Source: RGIG8306 sp964426655
GTDB taxonomy: Bacteria > Bacillota > Clostridia > Lachnospirales > Lachnospiraceae
Length of the DNA stretch: 36,281 bases
Direction: 5' to 3'
Assembly (NCBI GenBank): GCA_964426655.1
Contig: CAYRQT010000021.1
Coordinates: forward strand, 1-36,281
Part shown: positions 34,721 to 36,281 of the stretch, in pieces
Position numbering within the stretch: the stretch's first letter is position 1
How the letters are laid out: the number at the start of each line of letters is the position of its first letter
Translations under genes and position numbers: made by a program
Notes under the pieces: generated by a model
Told to the model about the DNA's origin: nothing
Databases searched by the model: none
The model's input: the letters and a program-made list of their open reading frames with translations, nothing else

Positions 34721-34805
34721 AAACACAGTATATTGTGTTTAACCTCGTTTAAAACGCAGGAAAAGCCTACTTATCGTAAATGTAAAACTGTAATAAGAAT
34801 AGGCT
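34721..34805. repeat. Inverted repeats between rlmD and the second recombinase gene
   Basis: AAACACAGTATATTGTGTTT (34721-34740) is palindromic at 18 of 20 positions. A second hairpin pairs AGCCTA-CTTAT (34764-34774) with ATAAG-AA-TAGGCT (34793-34805). Either could be the attachment or operator site of the adjacent serine recombinase; the second could also terminate the rlmD transcript, although it lacks a T-run. Confidence 0.55.
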
Positions 34806-34829
34806 AATCAATGACAAGGAGGTGAACTG

Positions 34830-35753
34830 ATGGAATCGAAAATATGGTATATACCGGCAAAGAATGACCGTTTGGAAAAGAAAGTCGGTATCTATTGCAG
34901 GGTCAGTACAAATGAAAAAGAACAGCTATATAGCCTCGCAGCACAGATTTCTGCTTTGACGAGAGCTGTTGCGAATGTCAGTCAATGGAGGCTGGCAGAT
35001 GTTTTTATCGATATTGCATCAGCTAAAGGAGAAACTCCTCGCCGTGAGTTTGAGCGATTACTAAGGGAATGTGAAGCTCATAGTATCTCGGTTGTCCTCA
35101 CCAAAAGCATAAGCCGTTTTGGCAGGGATACGGTTGAAACTTTATCGGCAATCAATCGATTAAAGGCAGCAGGAGTCAGAATTATATTCGAAGAAGAAAA
35201 TCTGGATACCGATGAAGTCGACAGCAACCTTTTAATTTCGGTAATGGAAGCTTTGGCTCAGGCTGAAAATGAGAGCCGAAGCGAGAATATCCGCATGGGA
35301 CTTGCTATGAGAGCGGCAAACGGAACTTCCGGACTGTACAAACGAAAGCTGTACGGCTACAAAAAGAACAAAGACGGCGAGCTTGTAATTGCTGCTGAAC
35401 AGGCTAAGATAGTTCGTGATATATTCCGCTGGTATCTTGATGGCGCCAGTGTGCTTGGTATCATCAAGAAACTATCAGACGCAGGCATCCCTTCTCCTAC
35501 TGGTAAAGAAACATGGAACAAGCGCTCAATAGAGAAGATTCTGGATAATGAGAAATACACAGGTACGGTTACGCTTTTGGATTCTGCGACACAGCAATAT
35601 GCGTTTCAAATAAAAGAATGTCATCCACCGATTATTACGGAGAGCGAGTTCAGGGCTGTTCAGGAAGAAAAGAAAAAGCGAAGCAATATCGTCACAGATG
35701 ATGATGGTACGCATCGCAGCAACAAGAAATATAGTTCTAAGAAGAAAGGATGA
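34830..35753 (+). CDS. Serine recombinase of the right-hand element (short form)
   Basis: The 307-residue protein has the resolvase domain with nucleophile Ser26 in VGIYCRVSTNE, the LTKSISRFGRDTVETL arginine segment and the EALAQAENESRSENIRMGL helix. A Recombinase domain (about 165-280) follows, with GYKKNKDGELVI and NKRSIEKILDNEKYTG. It stops without the zinc ribbon and long coiled coil of the TnpX-like enzyme at the other end of the window, and has a lysine-rich tail. AAGGAGG lies upstream of the ATG. Enzymes like this occur in clusters of two or three recombinases at the ends of Clostridia elements; further ones may lie beyond the window. Confidence 0.9.
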   Translation: MESKIWYIPAKNDRLEKKVGIYCRVSTNEKEQLYSLAAQISALTRAVANVSQWRLADVFIDIASAKGETPRREFERLLRECEAHSISVVLTKSISRFGRDTVETLSAINRLKAAGVRIIFEEENLDTDEVDSNLLISVMEALAQAENESRSENIRMGLAMRAANGTSGLYKRKLYGYKKNKDGELVIAAEQAKIVRDIFRWYLDGASVLGIIKKLSDAGIPSPTGKETWNKRSIEKILDNEKYTGTVTLLDSATQQYAFQIKECHPPIITESEFRAVQEEKKKRSNIVTDDDGTHRSNKKYSSKKKG

Positions 35754-35758
35754 TCTTG

Positions 35759-36247
35759 ATGATAGATACTACAATTCAAAAATACTTATATGATGATAAT
35801 TCAAAGCCTGTATTATATGATATTAAAAATTATTTTGCTCAAATTCTGCAATTTGACATTACAGATAGTAATCTTACAAAGTGGAAGAAATATAAGTCAT
35901 ATAAAACGCATCGATACAGTGCGTATGGAATAGATTGTGATGTTTCACTTCTTGCAGTTCAAGTATACCAAAAAGGTTGGGATTTTCTGAAAAGTATTCG
36001 CCCGACTAAACAATACGAGAGAGTGAAAATATCCAATCTTCCACCTTTGCAGTATAGATGCGGGGATTCAGGTGAGATACTCTTTTCTTCTGAGAATATA
36101 ATTGCAGATGAAATAAAGGAATATAGCATTTGCATAATCAGAGAATACAAGTATCAATTTATCTTAAAGAATGAATCACCTGCTGAGTATTATCGTGGTG
36201 ATACGATGACATCTTTTTCAAATATCTATTGTCAGACGACACTTTAA
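35759..36247 (+). CDS. Unknown AT-rich mobile-element protein (162 aa)
   Basis: I do not recognise this family. The ATG at 35759 is preferred over 35750 because AAAGGA stands at the right distance. The product is soluble, mixed charge, without membrane segments or signal peptide. The gene starts 5 bases after the recombinase stop and is visibly richer in A and T than the chromosomal genes, so it is probably cargo or accessory to the right-hand element. The frame ends inside the window, so the gene is complete. Confidence 0.65.
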   Translation: MIDTTIQKYLYDDNSKPVLYDIKNYFAQILQFDITDSNLTKWKKYKSYKTHRYSAYGIDCDVSLLAVQVYQKGWDFLKSIRPTKQYERVKISNLPPLQYRCGDSGEILFSSENIIADEIKEYSICIIREYKYQFILKNESPAEYYRGDTMTSFSNIYCQTTL

Positions 36248-36265
36248 AGTCGGCATAAACTACAT

Positions 36266-36278
36266 TTTATTTTACCAT
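36266..36278. repeat. 13-bp direct repeat, right copy
   Basis: TTTATTTTACCAT, identical to positions 36-48, preceded by AAAC and GTCGGCA in a layout similar to that of the left copy. The sequence following it is cut off by the window end. Confidence 0.4.
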
Positions 36279-36281
36279 ACC

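Overview
The window looks like chromosomal DNA of a low-to-mid GC Firmicute of class Clostridia, most likely Lachnospiraceae. The grounds are strong AAGGAGG-type ribosome binding sites, a T-box leader on leuA, short intergenic gaps, and a family set (MutS2, YhaM-type nuclease, VanW protein, archaeal-type phosphoglycerate mutase, Tn4451-like TnpW and large serine recombinase) typical of that group. The taxon is inferred from gene content only.

Positions 1 to about 11,770 are the right-hand part of an integrated mobile element whose left end lies outside the window. On the minus strand it carries a type I restriction-modification operon (small XRE regulator, hsdR, hsdM; hsdS would follow beyond base 1). 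A second XRE repressor is divergent from a rightward operon: small HTH protein, P4-type primase-helicase, a striking mirror-symmetric array of GTGACAGT octamers that looks like a replication origin, two small proteins, a stand-alone HK97-type major capsid protein that begins at the usual maturation junction, a TnpW-like protein and a large serine recombinase. No portal, terminase, tail, relaxase or type IV secretion gene is visible. The element therefore reads as a replicating satellite-like or mobilizable hybrid.

Positions about 11,770 to 34,704 are conserved chromosome. In order: a frameshifted 5'(3')-deoxyribonucleotidase pseudogene and apgM (both leftward); T-box-controlled leuA; a HAD hydrolase overlapping an APH-type kinase; serS; an HD-domain protein, a MarR regulator and a DUF1294 membrane protein; nth with a 32-residue membrane microprotein overlapping its end; a VanW-domain surface protein; a tightly coupled cluster of a degenerate PurM/HypE-like protein, an Lrp regulator, an aminotransferase and trmL; the convergent set mutS2, response regulator and histidine kinase; and a rightward set of an HtrA-like protein lacking two catalytic residues, a YhaM-like nuclease and rlmD.

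Positions 34,705 to the end begin a second mobile element placed directly after the 3' end of rlmD: a 307-residue serine recombinase and an AT-rich gene of unknown function. A 13-bp sequence near base 36 recurs near base 36,266, within somewhat similar surroundings.
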